From positions 62,001 to 126,000 of the forward strand of contig JACJZT010000003.1 in the NCBI GenBank assembly GCA_020635455.1: a stretch of 64,000 nt of DNA. The letters run 5' to 3'. The position numbers and the translations under genes are program-made. Below are positions 44,450-53,951 of this stretch, one piece after another. This DNA comes from Flavobacteriales bacterium. Its GTDB lineage: Bacteria > Bacteroidota > Bacteroidia > NS11-12g > UBA9320. The stretch's first letter is position 1. The number at the start of each line of letters is the position of its first letter. Below the pieces are notes generated by a model that saw only the letters and a program-made list of their open reading frames with translations, was not told where the DNA came from and did no database searches.

Positions 44450-44973
44450 TAATTCGTTAATTCCTTAATAATTTTGGTATGGTGATGTGTGTGGAAAATG
44501 GTAAAAAACAACATTTCCCTTAGTGAAACTTTGCCAAAAAGAGGATGTGGAAGCAGGATGGAATCAAGTCTGGTCTCTGAATATTTATCCAAATGTTTTA
44601 ATAACCTTTTCAGGTGTTTTTGAAACGCGATCAATTTTTTCTGCTTATCAGCAAATTTAACCTGAGGAGGTATAAAAGGCGAGGTGGCTGTATGACCTCC
44701 TGACAACTTTTCATAGAACTTTTTCATCAGGGCTTCATACGATCTTCCTTCACGATTCATTTTTCCAAAGATCAATTTAAAAACAAAATCAGGAAGGTGC
44801 AGTGCAATTGTAAGAGGTCGTACACTTTTTATCAGATGATCCAGTTGCTGCCCTGAAGACCATTTAGATTCAGGTGCTTTTTCAAATTTTTCCTCATCTT
44901 GCGATTCTATGATCCCGATAAGGGCTGTAAAACTTTCTTCAAGTCCGACACAGATCTCTTCTTTTGTGTTCAT
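44446..44973 (-). CDS. DinB-like (YfiT/DUF1569-type) four-helix metalloprotein
   Basis: 175 residues, all-alpha. The metal-binding pattern of the DinB superfamily is visible: H46 in QQLDHLIKS and the H161/H163-H165 cluster in FHTHHHTKII near the C-terminus. Members act as thiol-dependent transferases or nucleases or have unknown roles; none can be chosen here. It starts 17 nt after the ald stop on the same strand, so it may be co-transcribed with ald. Confidence 0.82.
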   Translation of the reverse strand: MNTKEEICVGLEESFTALIGIIESQDEEKFEKAPESKWSSGQQLDHLIKSVRPLTIALHLPDFVFKLIFGKMNREGRSYEALMKKFYEKLSGGHTATSPFIPPQVKFADKQKKLIAFQKHLKRLLKHLDKYSETRLDSILLPHPLFGKVSLREMLFFTIFHTHHHTKIIKELTNY

Positions 44974-44990
44974 GCGATGCGGTATTATGT

Positions 44991-46217
44991 TCAGGCATTC
45001 CCGGCCAGCAGAAAATCAATATCTTTCGCTTTTATTCCTATCCTTTTACCTAGTGCGAAATTGGTTAAGTGGCCTTTGTAGATATAAACTCCCCTGCGAA
45101 TGCCTTTTTGTGCCCATAACAACTCCTTAAAACTACCCTCTTCGCCCCACTCGAGCAATAGATGTGTAAAAACATTGCTTAAGGCATAGCTGGCCGTTCG
45201 GGCAAACTTGCTTGGTATATTCGGAACGCAATAATGGATCACCCCGTGTTTTTCGAATGTAGGGTTTTTATGGTTAGTAACTTCTGAGGTATCAAAACAA
45301 CCGCCCTGATCGATGCTTACATCCACAATAAGTGATTTGGGACGCATGTTTTCAACCATAGCTTCCGAAACAACTGTGGGACTTCTTCCCGACTGAATAC
45401 GAAGTGCCCCTATTGCAACATCCGCTGTTGAAAGTGCTTTAGCCAGAATTTGGGGTATAATGGTGCTGCTGTAGATCCTCTGGCCAATGTTCGCCTCCAG
45501 TCGCCTAAGTTTGTATAAGGAGGGGTCGAACACTCTTACGTGAGCACCCAGACCCAAGGCTGCTCTGGCAGCGTATTCACCAACGGCACCTGCTCCAAGT
45601 ATCACTACTTCAGTAGGTTGCAACCCGGGAATACCACCAAAAAGTTCACCCTTTCCAAAATTGGTATTTGCCAGATATTCAGAGGCAATCAAAACAGACG
45701 CCCTTCCGGCTATTTCACTCATTGCCCTAATTATTGGCAGTGCCCCGGAGTTGTCACGAATGTATTCATAACCAATGGCTATGATCTTTTTGCTCATGAG
45801 CAACTGAATGTATTCTTCCCGGATATTGGTAAGCTGAAGGGCAGAAATAAGGATCTGATTTGGTTTTAACAGGTTTATCTCTGTTTCGGTTGGAGGTGCT
45901 ACCTTTAGGATGATGTTTGATTTGTAAACGTCTTCAACACTGTAAACGATACGTGCCCCGGCATCGGAATAATCGAGGTCCGTAAAATTCGCGCCCGAAC
46001 CTGCATTGGATTCCATGGTAACGGATGAGCCATTCTGAACCAGTACCTGTACTGCCAAAGGTGACAGGGAAACTCTGTTTTCCTGATAGGTTGTTTCACG
46101 AGGGATGCCGATATCCAATCCGTGATTCATTTTCTTTAAAGGTTGCAGCTTTTCCTGAGTTTGGAGTTCTGCTTCTCTGGCTAATTCTTTGAATGGATTG
46201 TATGCAGATTCTGACAT
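44991..46217 (-). CDS. ald: Alanine dehydrogenase
   Basis: 408 residues. The N-terminal half contains IGIPRETTYQENRVSLSPLAVQ and GYEYIRDN. The NAD-binding loop is ILGAGAVGEYAARAALGLGAHVRVFD, and DVSIDQGGCFDTSE and HYCVPNIPSKFARTASYALSN are diagnostic of alanine dehydrogenase/PNT-like enzymes. It reversibly deaminates alanine to pyruvate and ammonia. The protein has about 30 residues more at the N-terminus than the ~370-residue type, a form common in Bacteroidota. Confidence 0.92.
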   Translation of the reverse strand: MSESAYNPFKELAREAELQTQEKLQPLKKMNHGLDIGIPRETTYQENRVSLSPLAVQVLVQNGSSVTMESNAGSGANFTDLDYSDAGARIVYSVEDVYKSNIILKVAPPTETEINLLKPNQILISALQLTNIREEYIQLLMSKKIIAIGYEYIRDNSGALPIIRAMSEIAGRASVLIASEYLANTNFGKGELFGGIPGLQPTEVVILGAGAVGEYAARAALGLGAHVRVFDPSLYKLRRLEANIGQRIYSSTIIPQILAKALSTADVAIGALRIQSGRSPTVVSEAMVENMRPKSLIVDVSIDQGGCFDTSEVTNHKNPTFEKHGVIHYCVPNIPSKFARTASYALSNVFTHLLLEWGEEGSFKELLWAQKGIRRGVYIYKGHLTNFALGKRIGIKAKDIDFLLAGNA

Positions 46218-46347
46218 ATTTCAATGATGTACACAATAATAAGATAAAATTACAGTTTTAAAAACTGGACAATTATTAATTATTGTTGAATTCTTGCAGT
46301 TTCAAAACTGCTGATTTCAAATAAATTACCTTTATTTGCATTCTTAC

Positions 46348-47595
46348 ATGAGCCGATCCAGATACATACTTTTAATTACGGTATTTTTAGTTTATTCCAA
46401 ATCTTTACTTGCCGTAAAAGATTCGAGTGATTTAGTGGTTGATTTTGAGCGAATAACTCAAATTGAGCACATGAGTCATCTCCTATATCAAAAACTTCAT
46501 CCTACCCATTGTACCATTCCGGGTAATGCTGAAGAAGTTAGCTTCGAAAACAACCAGATGCCGCTTCAGGAAGAGGACCTGATCAATCATTCAAGAGTTC
46601 TTGAATCAGAGATCCCGCTGCAATTCAATGAGGAAGTTAAAACACTCATTAATTATTTTGGAACCAGCTGGCAGAGCAAACTTAAGGAAATGCTTGTTGT
46701 TTCAAATTATTATTTCCCTATTTATGAAGAGATCTTTGACCGCTACAACATGCCTCTCGAGATCAAATACCTTTCCGTTATTGAATCTGCTTTAAATCCA
46801 TACGCTGTATCGGGTTCAGGAGCAGCAGGTCTTTGGCAGTTCATGCATGCAACCGGTAAAATATTCGACCTTAAGGTTAATAATTATGTGGATGAGCGAA
46901 GAAACATTGAGAAGTCAACAGAAGCAGCTTGTCAGTATTTACAAAGAATGTACAAAACCTATGGAGACTGGTTTCTTGTTATTGCTTCGTATAACTGCGG
47001 TCCGGGAAATGTAAATAAAGCTATTGCCAGATCTGGAGGGAAAAAGACCTTTTGGGAGATCAAACCCTGGTTGCCCAAGGAAACTCAAAGATATGTACCT
47101 GCCTTTATCGCCATGAGTTATGTAATGAACTTTCACGATAAATATGGCATTACCCCTATAGTATCTGAAGTTACACAACAAAGGTTAGTAAAGGTTGAAT
47201 GCAACACCAAATATTCTTATAAGGTAATTTGTAGCACTCTTGAATTGGATGAAAACCAGCTTAAATCCTATAATCCTGAGCTAAAGAAATCACTTATTCC
47301 AAACACAAACGATTATTTTCATTTGAAGCTTCCTTATGAGAAGGCAATGTTGTTTTATCAACACGAAGACCTTATAGAACAGAACTCACAGAATGAAACC
47401 GAATATCGTCAACCTGTGGTTGAAACTTCCGTAAATTTAAAAAGTTCCAAAACCAGAACCTATAAGGTGAAACGGGGCGATTCCGTTGCCCTGATCGCTC
47501 AGAAATATAATGTAAAAACCTGGCAGATCAGGTCGTGGAATGGTCTGAAATCAAATTACATTTATCCCGGACAAAAGATCGTTATCAGGAAGTAA
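46348..47595 (+). CDS. Membrane-bound lytic murein transglycosylase D-like, SLT plus LysM
   Basis: 415 residues from the ATG at 46348; the TTG 12 nt upstream overlaps a promoter-like TTTATTTG. Signal peptide, then an SLT domain (~120-265) with the catalytic Glu in KYLSVIESALNPYAVS, SGAAGLWQFMHATG and CGPGNVNKAI. A C-terminal LysM motif (~370-415, YKVKRGDSVALIAQKYNVKT) binds peptidoglycan. It cleaves glycan strands to leave 1,6-anhydro ends. purN follows 6 nt later. Confidence 0.92.
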   Translation: MSRSRYILLITVFLVYSKSLLAVKDSSDLVVDFERITQIEHMSHLLYQKLHPTHCTIPGNAEEVSFENNQMPLQEEDLINHSRVLESEIPLQFNEEVKTLINYFGTSWQSKLKEMLVVSNYYFPIYEEIFDRYNMPLEIKYLSVIESALNPYAVSGSGAAGLWQFMHATGKIFDLKVNNYVDERRNIEKSTEAACQYLQRMYKTYGDWFLVIASYNCGPGNVNKAIARSGGKKTFWEIKPWLPKETQRYVPAFIAMSYVMNFHDKYGITPIVSEVTQQRLVKVECNTKYSYKVICSTLELDENQLKSYNPELKKSLIPNTNDYFHLKLPYEKAMLFYQHEDLIEQNSQNETEYRQPVVETSVNLKSSKTRTYKVKRGDSVALIAQKYNVKTWQIRSWNGLKSNYIYPGQKIVIRK

Positions 47596-47601
47596 ACAAT
47601 T

Positions 47602-48174
47602 ATGATCAACATAGTTGTTTTTGCATCCGGTAATGGTTCAAATGCATTAAACATCCGTGCTTATTTCAAAAACCACTCATTAATACACTTTTCAGAAATA
47701 TATTGTAATAAGGAGAATGCAGGGATTGTTGGTAAATCAAAAGACCTTGGCATTCCCATCAGGGTTTTCAACAGGCAGGAATGGACGGATGGTCTTGTTT
47801 TGGATGAACTGAAGAACAAAAAGATCGAATACATAATTCTTGCAGGTTTTTTGTGGAAAGTTCCTACTGAAATTATTGATGCTTATCAAAACAGGATCCT
47901 GAATATACACCCATCTCTTCTGCCAAAATACGGAGGCAAGGGAATGTACGGTGAGCACGTTCATGAAGCCGTTTTGAAAAACAATGAAAACGAATCCGGT
48001 ATTACCATCCACCTGGTTAACGATGAGTATGATAAAGGCAAGGTCCTATTCAGGGAAATTATTAAGATCGAACCTGAAGAAACCGGCGCATCACTGGCAG
48101 AAAAAATTCATAAACTTGAGCATGAACATTTTCCGCAGGTAATAGAAAACTATATACTTTCGAACGAGGATTAG
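47602..48174 (+). CDS. purN: Phosphoribosylglycinamide formyltransferase
   Basis: 190 residues. FASGNGSNALNI at the start binds the substrate phosphate; ILAGFLWKVPTEIID, then RILNIHPSLLPKYGGKGMYG with the catalytic His and the folate-site region. It formylates GAR in purine synthesis using 10-formyl-THF. Six nt after the transglycosylase gene; the pairing is positional rather than functional. Confidence 0.95.
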   Translation: MINIVVFASGNGSNALNIRAYFKNHSLIHFSEIYCNKENAGIVGKSKDLGIPIRVFNRQEWTDGLVLDELKNKKIEYIILAGFLWKVPTEIIDAYQNRILNIHPSLLPKYGGKGMYGEHVHEAVLKNNENESGITIHLVNDEYDKGKVLFREIIKIEPEETGASLAEKIHKLEHEHFPQVIENYILSNED

Positions 48175-48202
48175 AGGGTTTGCTGAGCCGATAAAAACCG
48201 AA

Positions 48203-49156
48203 TCAACGAAGTTTTAATTCACCCTCTCCCATTACAAATTCATCACAGTAAAGAATAGATTTATAAGTACCTGCAACCATTCCGGGAATTTTATCGAAAT
48301 AGATGATGGCAGACGAACCCTTTGCATTGTCGAAATTCACTTTCGCCTTTGATGTGTATTTCATGGATTCGCCGGCTACCTCAAACACTCCGGAACCCGC
48401 AGTTTCATTAGAAACGGTTGATCCATCCGGCCCAACCAATCTTAAATAAATGATTTTAATTCCGGCATCGGCAATTTCATTTTTATCAATGTTGAATTGT
48501 ACTTTTATTTTATCGATCCTGCTGAGTTTTGACTTTTCTCTTTCCTTTGTCCCACGCATCATTATACCATCAACTTTAATGTTTGTTGCGGTAAGACGTG
48601 AGGCTTTCCGAACCTTGTCAGAAAGTGTTTTATTGGTGCTGCTGAGGTTGGCGTTTTCGGTTTTTTGTTCCTCAAATTCTTCCTTTATGGTAATATTTTC
48701 CTCAGACAATTCTGCAAAGGCCTCTTTCAGCTGGTCGTTTTCTCTGGAAAGTGAATCAATGACATAGGTTTCTCTTGCAATCTTAACCTTTAGCATTGCG
48801 ATCTCTTTTTTAGCATCTTCAAGTTGTTTCCTGGTTAAGTTTTTGTCTGAAAGCATCTGTCTGATCTGAGCGATCTTGCTTGCGATCTCATCATTTTTAT
48901 CGTCAATGATGCTGTCGAGCTCTTCATTTCTGCCTTTATATTCCAGAAGAAGGTTTTCGGTTTCTTTCATCATCTTATCCAATTCGTTTTTCTCAACCTG
49001 AGCATCCTCAAGTTTTGTTTCAGTGGTGACCAGGATCTTATCCTTACTGATGAGATTGTACAATAAGGCAAAATTGATTATGAACAATACCCCAATAATG
49101 ATCAATAAATAAACCTTCGTTTTTTTGTCTTTGGCAATTTGCTCTTCAGGATTCAT
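48203..49156 (-). CDS. Single-pass membrane protein with long periplasmic coiled coil
   Basis: 317 residues: a cytoplasmic Lys-rich start, one transmembrane helix (~14-35, VYLLIIIGVLFIINFALLYNL), a coiled coil of ~120 residues (~45-165, rich in Lys/Glu with regular hydrophobics), and a C-terminal beta-rich domain (~190-317) with KVQFNIDKNEIADAGIKII, SAIIYFDKIPG and YLRLVGPDGS. Not recognised as a named family. The layout suggests a structural or tethering envelope protein. A -7 box stands 14 nt upstream. Confidence 0.7.
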   Translation of the reverse strand: MNPEEQIAKDKKTKVYLLIIIGVLFIINFALLYNLISKDKILVTTETKLEDAQVEKNELDKMMKETENLLLEYKGRNEELDSIIDDKNDEIASKIAQIRQMLSDKNLTRKQLEDAKKEIAMLKVKIARETYVIDSLSRENDQLKEAFAELSEENITIKEEFEEQKTENANLSSTNKTLSDKVRKASRLTATNIKVDGIMMRGTKEREKSKLSRIDKIKVQFNIDKNEIADAGIKIIYLRLVGPDGSTVSNETAGSGVFEVAGESMKYTSKAKVNFDNAKGSSAIIYFDKIPGMVAGTYKSILYCDEFVMGEGELKLR

Positions 49157-49170
49157 AATGATTTTTTTTA

Positions 49171-49178
49171 CAAAGTTA
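49171..49178 (-). promoter_or_regulatory. -7 promoter box of the coiled-coil protein gene
   Basis: TAACTTTG on the minus strand, 14 nt before the ATG at 49156. Confidence 0.6.
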
Positions 49179-49243
49179 ATTTTATTTATTTCCGAATACT
49201 CACTTATATAACAGAAATGTATGTTGCTTATTGTGTTTGTAGA

Positions 49244-51511
49244 TCATCCCTGACCTGCCTGCTTTCTGATAATATTAAGTGCTCCTCCGGCTTTAAACCA
49301 TTCAATTTGCTGACTGTTATAGGTATGATTCGTTTCAATTGAATGATGACTACCGTCTTCATGCAGTATTTCAAGAATCAGAGGTTTGCCCGGTGTAAAT
49401 GTTTTTAAACCCGTTAAATTAAAGGTATCATTTTCCTGTATCAGATCGTAATCTGCCTTATTTGCGAAGGTCAGGGCAAGCATGCCTTGCTTTTTAAGGT
49501 TGGTTTCATGAATTCTCGCGAACGACTTGGTAAGGATAATCCGAACTCCTAAGAATCTTGGTTCCATGGCAGCATGTTCTCTGGAAGAACCCTCACCGTA
49601 ATTTTCGTCACCTACCACAATACTGCCTATGCCCTTTGCCTTATACTGGCGTTGTGTGGCAGGCACCGCACCATATTCACCGGTAAGTTGATTCTTTACC
49701 CAATCGGCCCGGTCGTTGAAATAGTTTATGGCACCGATCAACATATTGTTGCTGATGTTATCAAGATGACCTCTGAATTTCAGCCAGGGACCAGCCATAC
49801 TGATATGGTCTGTAGTACATTTCCCTTTTGCCTTGATCAACAATTTTAGTCCGGTAAGGTCATTGCCATCCCAGGCATCAAAGGGAGCAAGTAACTGAAG
49901 CCTCTGACTGTTTTCATCCACAATGATCCTGATTGAAGACCCGTCTTTGGCCGGAGCCTGATACCCGGCATCCTCTACGGCAAATCCCTTCACGGGCATT
50001 TCAATACCTAGTGGTTCGTTAAGTTTTACAGGTTTTCCGTCGTTTCCAATCAATTCGTCCTTCAATGGATTAAAACTAAGCGTACCGGCAATGGCCAGTG
50101 CTGTAACGATCTCGGGTGAAGCTACGAATGCATGTGTATTCGGATTGCCATCGTTTCTCTTGGCAAAATTCCTGTTAAAAGAGGTAATTATGGAATTCTT
50201 TCGGTTTGGATCGTCAGAGTGTCTGGCCCATTGACCAATACACGGACCGCAGGCATTTGCAAGAACCACGCCTCCCATGTTCTCAAAAATCTCAAGGTAT
50301 CCATCTCTTTCCACTGTATACCTCACCTGCTCTGAACCGGGTGTGATGGTAAATTCCGATTTGGCAATAATGCCTTTATCGGCAGCTTGTTTGGCAACAG
50401 ATGCTGCACGGGTAATGTCTTCGTACGATGAATTTGTACAGGAACCAATTAATCCTACCTCTAATTTATCAGGCCAGTTGTTGCTCTTAACTGCATCGGC
50501 AAATTTGGAAATAGGCCAGGCCAGATCCGGAGTGAACGGACCGTTAACATGGGGTTCAAGTTCTGAAAGATTGATCTCAATAAGTTGATCAAAATATTCT
50601 TCCGGCCTGGAATAAACTTCAGCATCTCCTGTAAGATGCTCTGCGATCCCGTCTGCCAGATCAGCAACTTCATCCCGCCCTGTCCCTCTTAAGTATTGGG
50701 CCATTTTATCGTCGTATCCGAAAACTGAAGTGGTCGCACCGATCTCAGCACCCATATTGCAAATGGTTCCTTTTCCTGTACAAGACAAACTGTTGGCGCC
50801 TTCGCCGAAATATTCAACAATACATCCGGTACCTCCTTTAACGGTAAGAATACCTGCAACTTTAAGAATAACATCTTTTGCAGAGGTCCAGCCATTTAGT
50901 TTTCCGGTTAATTTAACTCCAATGATCTTAGGGAATTTCAACTCCCAGGGTAAGCCTGCCATAACATCACAGGCGTCGGCACCGCCAACACCTATGGCAA
51001 CCATGCCTAAACCTCCTGCATTAACGGTGTGCGAATCGGTACCGATCATCAAACCTCCCGGAAAAGCGTAATTTTCAAGAACAACCTGATGGATAATTCC
51101 GGCTCCCGGCTTCCAGAATCCGATACCGTATTTATCTGATACCGATGAAAGAAAATCAAAAACTTCCTTGTTTAATGCCTTTGAGCTGCTAAGATCTTTT
51201 TCGGCTCCATCCTTTGCAAGGATCAAATGGTCGCAATGAACTGTCGAAGGTACGGCTACAGATGGTCTGCCTGCCTGCATAAATTGCAATAATGCCATCT
51301 GAGCAGTCGCATCCTGCATGGCAACACGGTCAGGAGCAAAGTCTACATAGTCTTTCCCTCTTTCAAATACCGATCCTTTATCCTCTTCCCACAAATGTGT
51401 GTAAAGCACCTTCTCGGTAAGTGTTAAGGGTTTGTTCAATAATTTTCTTGCTGCCTGCACCCTTTCAGGGAAGCGGCTGTATACCTCTCGGATCATTTCT
51501 AAGTCAAACAT
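49244..51511 (-). CDS. acn: Aconitate hydratase (mitochondrial-type)
   Basis: 755 residues. 4Fe-4S ligands are read at GLIGSCTNSSYED and ANACGPCIGQW. Substrate-binding motifs include STVHCDHLI, GIGFWKPGAGIIHQV, GTDSHTVNAGGLGM and the late GDENYGEGSSREHAAMEPR. It isomerises citrate and isocitrate in the TCA cycle, complementing sdhCAB in the window. The length and SREHAAMEPR motif fit the mitochondrial/eukaryote-like branch rather than AcnB. Confidence 0.96.
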   Translation of the reverse strand: MFDLEMIREVYSRFPERVQAARKLLNKPLTLTEKVLYTHLWEEDKGSVFERGKDYVDFAPDRVAMQDATAQMALLQFMQAGRPSVAVPSTVHCDHLILAKDGAEKDLSSSKALNKEVFDFLSSVSDKYGIGFWKPGAGIIHQVVLENYAFPGGLMIGTDSHTVNAGGLGMVAIGVGGADACDVMAGLPWELKFPKIIGVKLTGKLNGWTSAKDVILKVAGILTVKGGTGCIVEYFGEGANSLSCTGKGTICNMGAEIGATTSVFGYDDKMAQYLRGTGRDEVADLADGIAEHLTGDAEVYSRPEEYFDQLIEINLSELEPHVNGPFTPDLAWPISKFADAVKSNNWPDKLEVGLIGSCTNSSYEDITRAASVAKQAADKGIIAKSEFTITPGSEQVRYTVERDGYLEIFENMGGVVLANACGPCIGQWARHSDDPNRKNSIITSFNRNFAKRNDGNPNTHAFVASPEIVTALAIAGTLSFNPLKDELIGNDGKPVKLNEPLGIEMPVKGFAVEDAGYQAPAKDGSSIRIIVDENSQRLQLLAPFDAWDGNDLTGLKLLIKAKGKCTTDHISMAGPWLKFRGHLDNISNNMLIGAINYFNDRADWVKNQLTGEYGAVPATQRQYKAKGIGSIVVGDENYGEGSSREHAAMEPRFLGVRIILTKSFARIHETNLKKQGMLALTFANKADYDLIQENDTFNLTGLKTFTPGKPLILEILHEDGSHHSIETNHTYNSQQIEWFKAGGALNIIRKQAGQG

Positions 51512-51530
51512 ATAATTCTTGAATTTGCCG

Positions 51531-51538
51531 CAAAGTTA
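51531..51538 (-). promoter_or_regulatory. -7 promoter box of acn
   Basis: TAACTTTG on the minus strand, 19 nt before the aconitase ATG. Confidence 0.6.
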
Positions 51539-51705
51539 ATAAAATTGAAGCGCTAATTTTGCCTTTTAGGTATAGTTTTTCCTACGGATGAATGTTCTTT
51601 GGAATTTGTCTTCCTGCGAAATTGTTAAGCAATAGAATTTTAATGCACCTTAGTCGAAAATATTCAAACCGCCGGAAAATTTAATTCCAAAACAATAATT
51701 TTTCC

Positions 51706-51713
51706 TAACTTTG
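51706..51713 (+). promoter_or_regulatory. -7 promoter box of a membrane microprotein gene
   Basis: TAACTTTG, 31 nt upstream of the ATG at 51745; supports expression of the short gene below. Confidence 0.5.
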
Positions 51714-51744
51714 TAGGAACCTAAATGTGTAATGCTGAGTACTT

Positions 51745-51891
51745 ATGTTCAATAACAAAAACCGAAACATACTATTCATAATCCTGATCATAGGGATCCT
51801 AATTGCGCAGTACTATCTTTTTTCAGACCTCTTTAGTGAAGGTGAAGTTGAAAGCTACATAAGGCCTTCAGCAAAACCTGTTACAAAATAA
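51745..51891 (+). CDS. 48-residue single-pass membrane microprotein
   Basis: A 48-codon frame starting MFNNKNRNILF with a transmembrane helix at ~9-25 (ILFIILIIGILIAQYYLF) and an acidic then basic C-terminal tail (FSEGEVESYIRPSAKPVTK). The positive N-terminus and hydrophobic core are not what random AT-rich DNA would give. A consensus -7 box lies 31 nt upstream. No family recognised. It sits in the spacer between divergent acn and nif3-like genes. Confidence 0.5.
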   Translation: MFNNKNRNILFIILIIGILIAQYYLFSDLFSEGEVESYIRPSAKPVTK

Positions 51892-51960
51892 TCAGATTCT
51901 TCTCAAATTAGTCAGGATCCTGGCTCTGCAGTGGAACCATACAGGAATAATTAATTCATC

Positions 51961-51968
51961 TATTTTTG
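51961..51968 (+). promoter_or_regulatory. -7 promoter box of the nif3-zinc ribbon pair
   Basis: TATTTTTG, with only 6 nt between its G and the ATG at 51975. It overlaps the TTG at 51966, which is therefore not a start codon. Confidence 0.65.
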
Positions 51969-51974
51969 TACTTA

Positions 51975-53072
51975 ATGAAAATTTCAGAACTAATTTCTAC
52001 CTTCGAAGAATATGCTCCCTCAGTTTTTCAGGAAGACTATGACAATTCGGGTTTAATAACCGGAGAAGGTTCCACCGAAATTACCAATGCACTTGTTTGT
52101 CTGGATTGCCTGGAAGAAGTTGTGGATGAAGCGATCTCTCATAATTGCAATCTTATTATCGCTCATCACCCGATCGTATTCAAAGGACTAAAAAGGTTTA
52201 ATGGAAAAAATTATGTTGAAAGAACTGTGATCAAAGCCCTCAAGAACGATATAGCCATTTATGCCATACATACCAATTTGGACAATGTTCTTGAAAATGG
52301 GGTAAATAAAAAGATCGCGGAAAAACTCGGTTTAGTAAATCCGGTGATCCTTCAACCTAAACCGAACCTCTTGGCGAAGTTGGTAACTTTTGTACCAGTT
52401 GATGATGCGCCTAAGGTCAGGAATGCTTTGTTTAAAGCAGGAAGCGGACAAATTGGCAATTACGACCATTGTTCATTTAACGTTGAAGGAGAAGGCTCCT
52501 ACAGAGCATTGGAAAAAAGCAATCCATACCGGGGTAAAAAGGGAGACGATCATCTGGAAAGGGAAGTTCGGGTTGAAGTAATTTTCCCTTATTTTAAAAA
52601 AAACAAGGTCCTCACGGCACTATTTGAATCTCATCCCTATGAAGAAGTTGCCTATGATGTGATCAGGCTCGATAATTCTTTACAAACCGTTGGTTCAGGA
52701 TTGATCGGTGAACTGAATAAACCCATGGATGTACAGGATTTTCTGGCTCATCTCAAATATTCTATGAGCGTAAAGGTGATAAAACACACCCGGTACAACA
52801 AAAATATAAAAAAGATCGCTCTTTGTGGGGGAGCAGGGTCTTTTTTGCTGAAGGATGCCATACGGGCGGGAGCCGATGCATATATTAGTTCAGATTTCAA
52901 ATACCATGAATTTTTTGATGCCGAAAATAAATTGATGATCTGTGATATTGGTCATTTTGAATCGGAACAATTCACACCCGAATTAATAATTGAAATAATT
53001 CAAAATAAATTTCCTAATTTTGCACCCATTTTGACCAAAATCAATACCAATCCGGTAACTTATTATTATTAA
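51975..53072 (+). CDS. Nif3-like dinuclear metal centre protein
   Basis: 365 residues from the ATG at 51975. Metal-binding and fold motifs: LVCLDCLEEVVDEAI, LIIAHHPIVFKGLKRFNG, AIYAIHTNLDNVLENGVN and late DIGHFESEQF, with a PII/CutA-like insert (~140-245). It forms hexamers around a di-metal site; a GTP cyclohydrolase I type 2 label is common but unproven. Its TAA overlaps the next ATG by one base, a coupling conserved in many bacteria. Confidence 0.92.
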   Translation: MKISELISTFEEYAPSVFQEDYDNSGLITGEGSTEITNALVCLDCLEEVVDEAISHNCNLIIAHHPIVFKGLKRFNGKNYVERTVIKALKNDIAIYAIHTNLDNVLENGVNKKIAEKLGLVNPVILQPKPNLLAKLVTFVPVDDAPKVRNALFKAGSGQIGNYDHCSFNVEGEGSYRALEKSNPYRGKKGDDHLEREVRVEVIFPYFKKNKVLTALFESHPYEEVAYDVIRLDNSLQTVGSGLIGELNKPMDVQDFLAHLKYSMSVKVIKHTRYNKNIKKIALCGGAGSFLLKDAIRAGADAYISSDFKYHEFFDAENKLMICDIGHFESEQFTPELIIEIIQNKFPNFAPILTKINTNPVTYYY

Positions 53073-53884
53073 TGGCAGTACAAAAAAGCTTTTCAGTAGA
53101 AGAAAAATTAAAAGCACTTTTCAGTGTTCAGGAAATTGACAGTAAACTTGACAAACTAAGGTCTGTAAGAGGTGAATTACCCAACGAAGTATCTGACCTC
53201 GAAGATGAACTGGCTGGTCTTCAAACAAGAATTTCAAACATCAATCAGGAAATTCAGGAGCTTAAAGACAAGATCATTGCCAATCAGGAAAGAATAAAAG
53301 ATTCTCAGGCCTTGTCGAAAAAATACAATGACCAGTTGAACAATGTAAAAAATAACCGGGAATTTGAAGCTCTGAACAAAGAAATTGAAATGCAGGGACT
53401 TGAGATCCAGGCTGCAGAGAAAAGGATCAACGACATCAATAAGATCGTCGAGGAAAAGGAAGCTATGATCGGCGATGTAAATTCAAATCTTGAAAGTCGC
53501 ATGGCCGACCTGGAACACAAGAAGAAAGAATTGACAGAGATCATGGAAGAAACCGAGAAGGAAGAAGCGATAATTTTGAAAGAAAGAGCTGAGGCAGAAA
53601 AACATGTTGAAGACAAATTGAAGGTTGCTTACGACAGGATCCGCATTAATGTTAAAAACGGTATTGCAGTTGCTCCAATTCTCAGGTCATCCTGTGGTGG
53701 ATGTTTTGCTAAATTACCTCCTCAGTTGGAAGCCGACATAAAGGCCTATAAGAAAATAGTGATCTGCGAACATTGTGGAAGGGTATTGGTAGATGCGAAA
53801 CTTGCCGGCATGGAGGAAGAAACTCCGGTTGAAGAAGAAAAACCAAAGGTCAGAAGACGCTTAGGTGCCAAAAAAGAAGATTGA
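53072..53884 (+). CDS. Coiled-coil C4-type zinc ribbon protein
   Basis: 270 residues. Residues ~10-190 form a long antiparallel coiled coil (DLEDELAGLQTRISNINQEIQ, NNVKNNREFEALNKEIEMQG). A zinc ribbon with four cysteines follows (~208-248, SCGGCFAKLPPQ and VICEHCGRVLVD), then a Lys/Arg tail. Matches the CT398-like family that travels with Nif3. The role is unknown; a nucleic-acid or protein scaffold has been proposed for relatives. Confidence 0.9.
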   Translation: MAVQKSFSVEEKLKALFSVQEIDSKLDKLRSVRGELPNEVSDLEDELAGLQTRISNINQEIQELKDKIIANQERIKDSQALSKKYNDQLNNVKNNREFEALNKEIEMQGLEIQAAEKRINDINKIVEEKEAMIGDVNSNLESRMADLEHKKKELTEIMEETEKEEAIILKERAEAEKHVEDKLKVAYDRIRINVKNGIAVAPILRSSCGGCFAKLPPQLEADIKAYKKIVICEHCGRVLVDAKLAGMEEETPVEEEKPKVRRRLGAKKED

Positions 53885-53951
53885 TTCCAAACGGTTAATT
53901 CTGCCAGGATTCATTTAGCTCTCCAACCGTTCATTTAAATCGCAACCCGGT

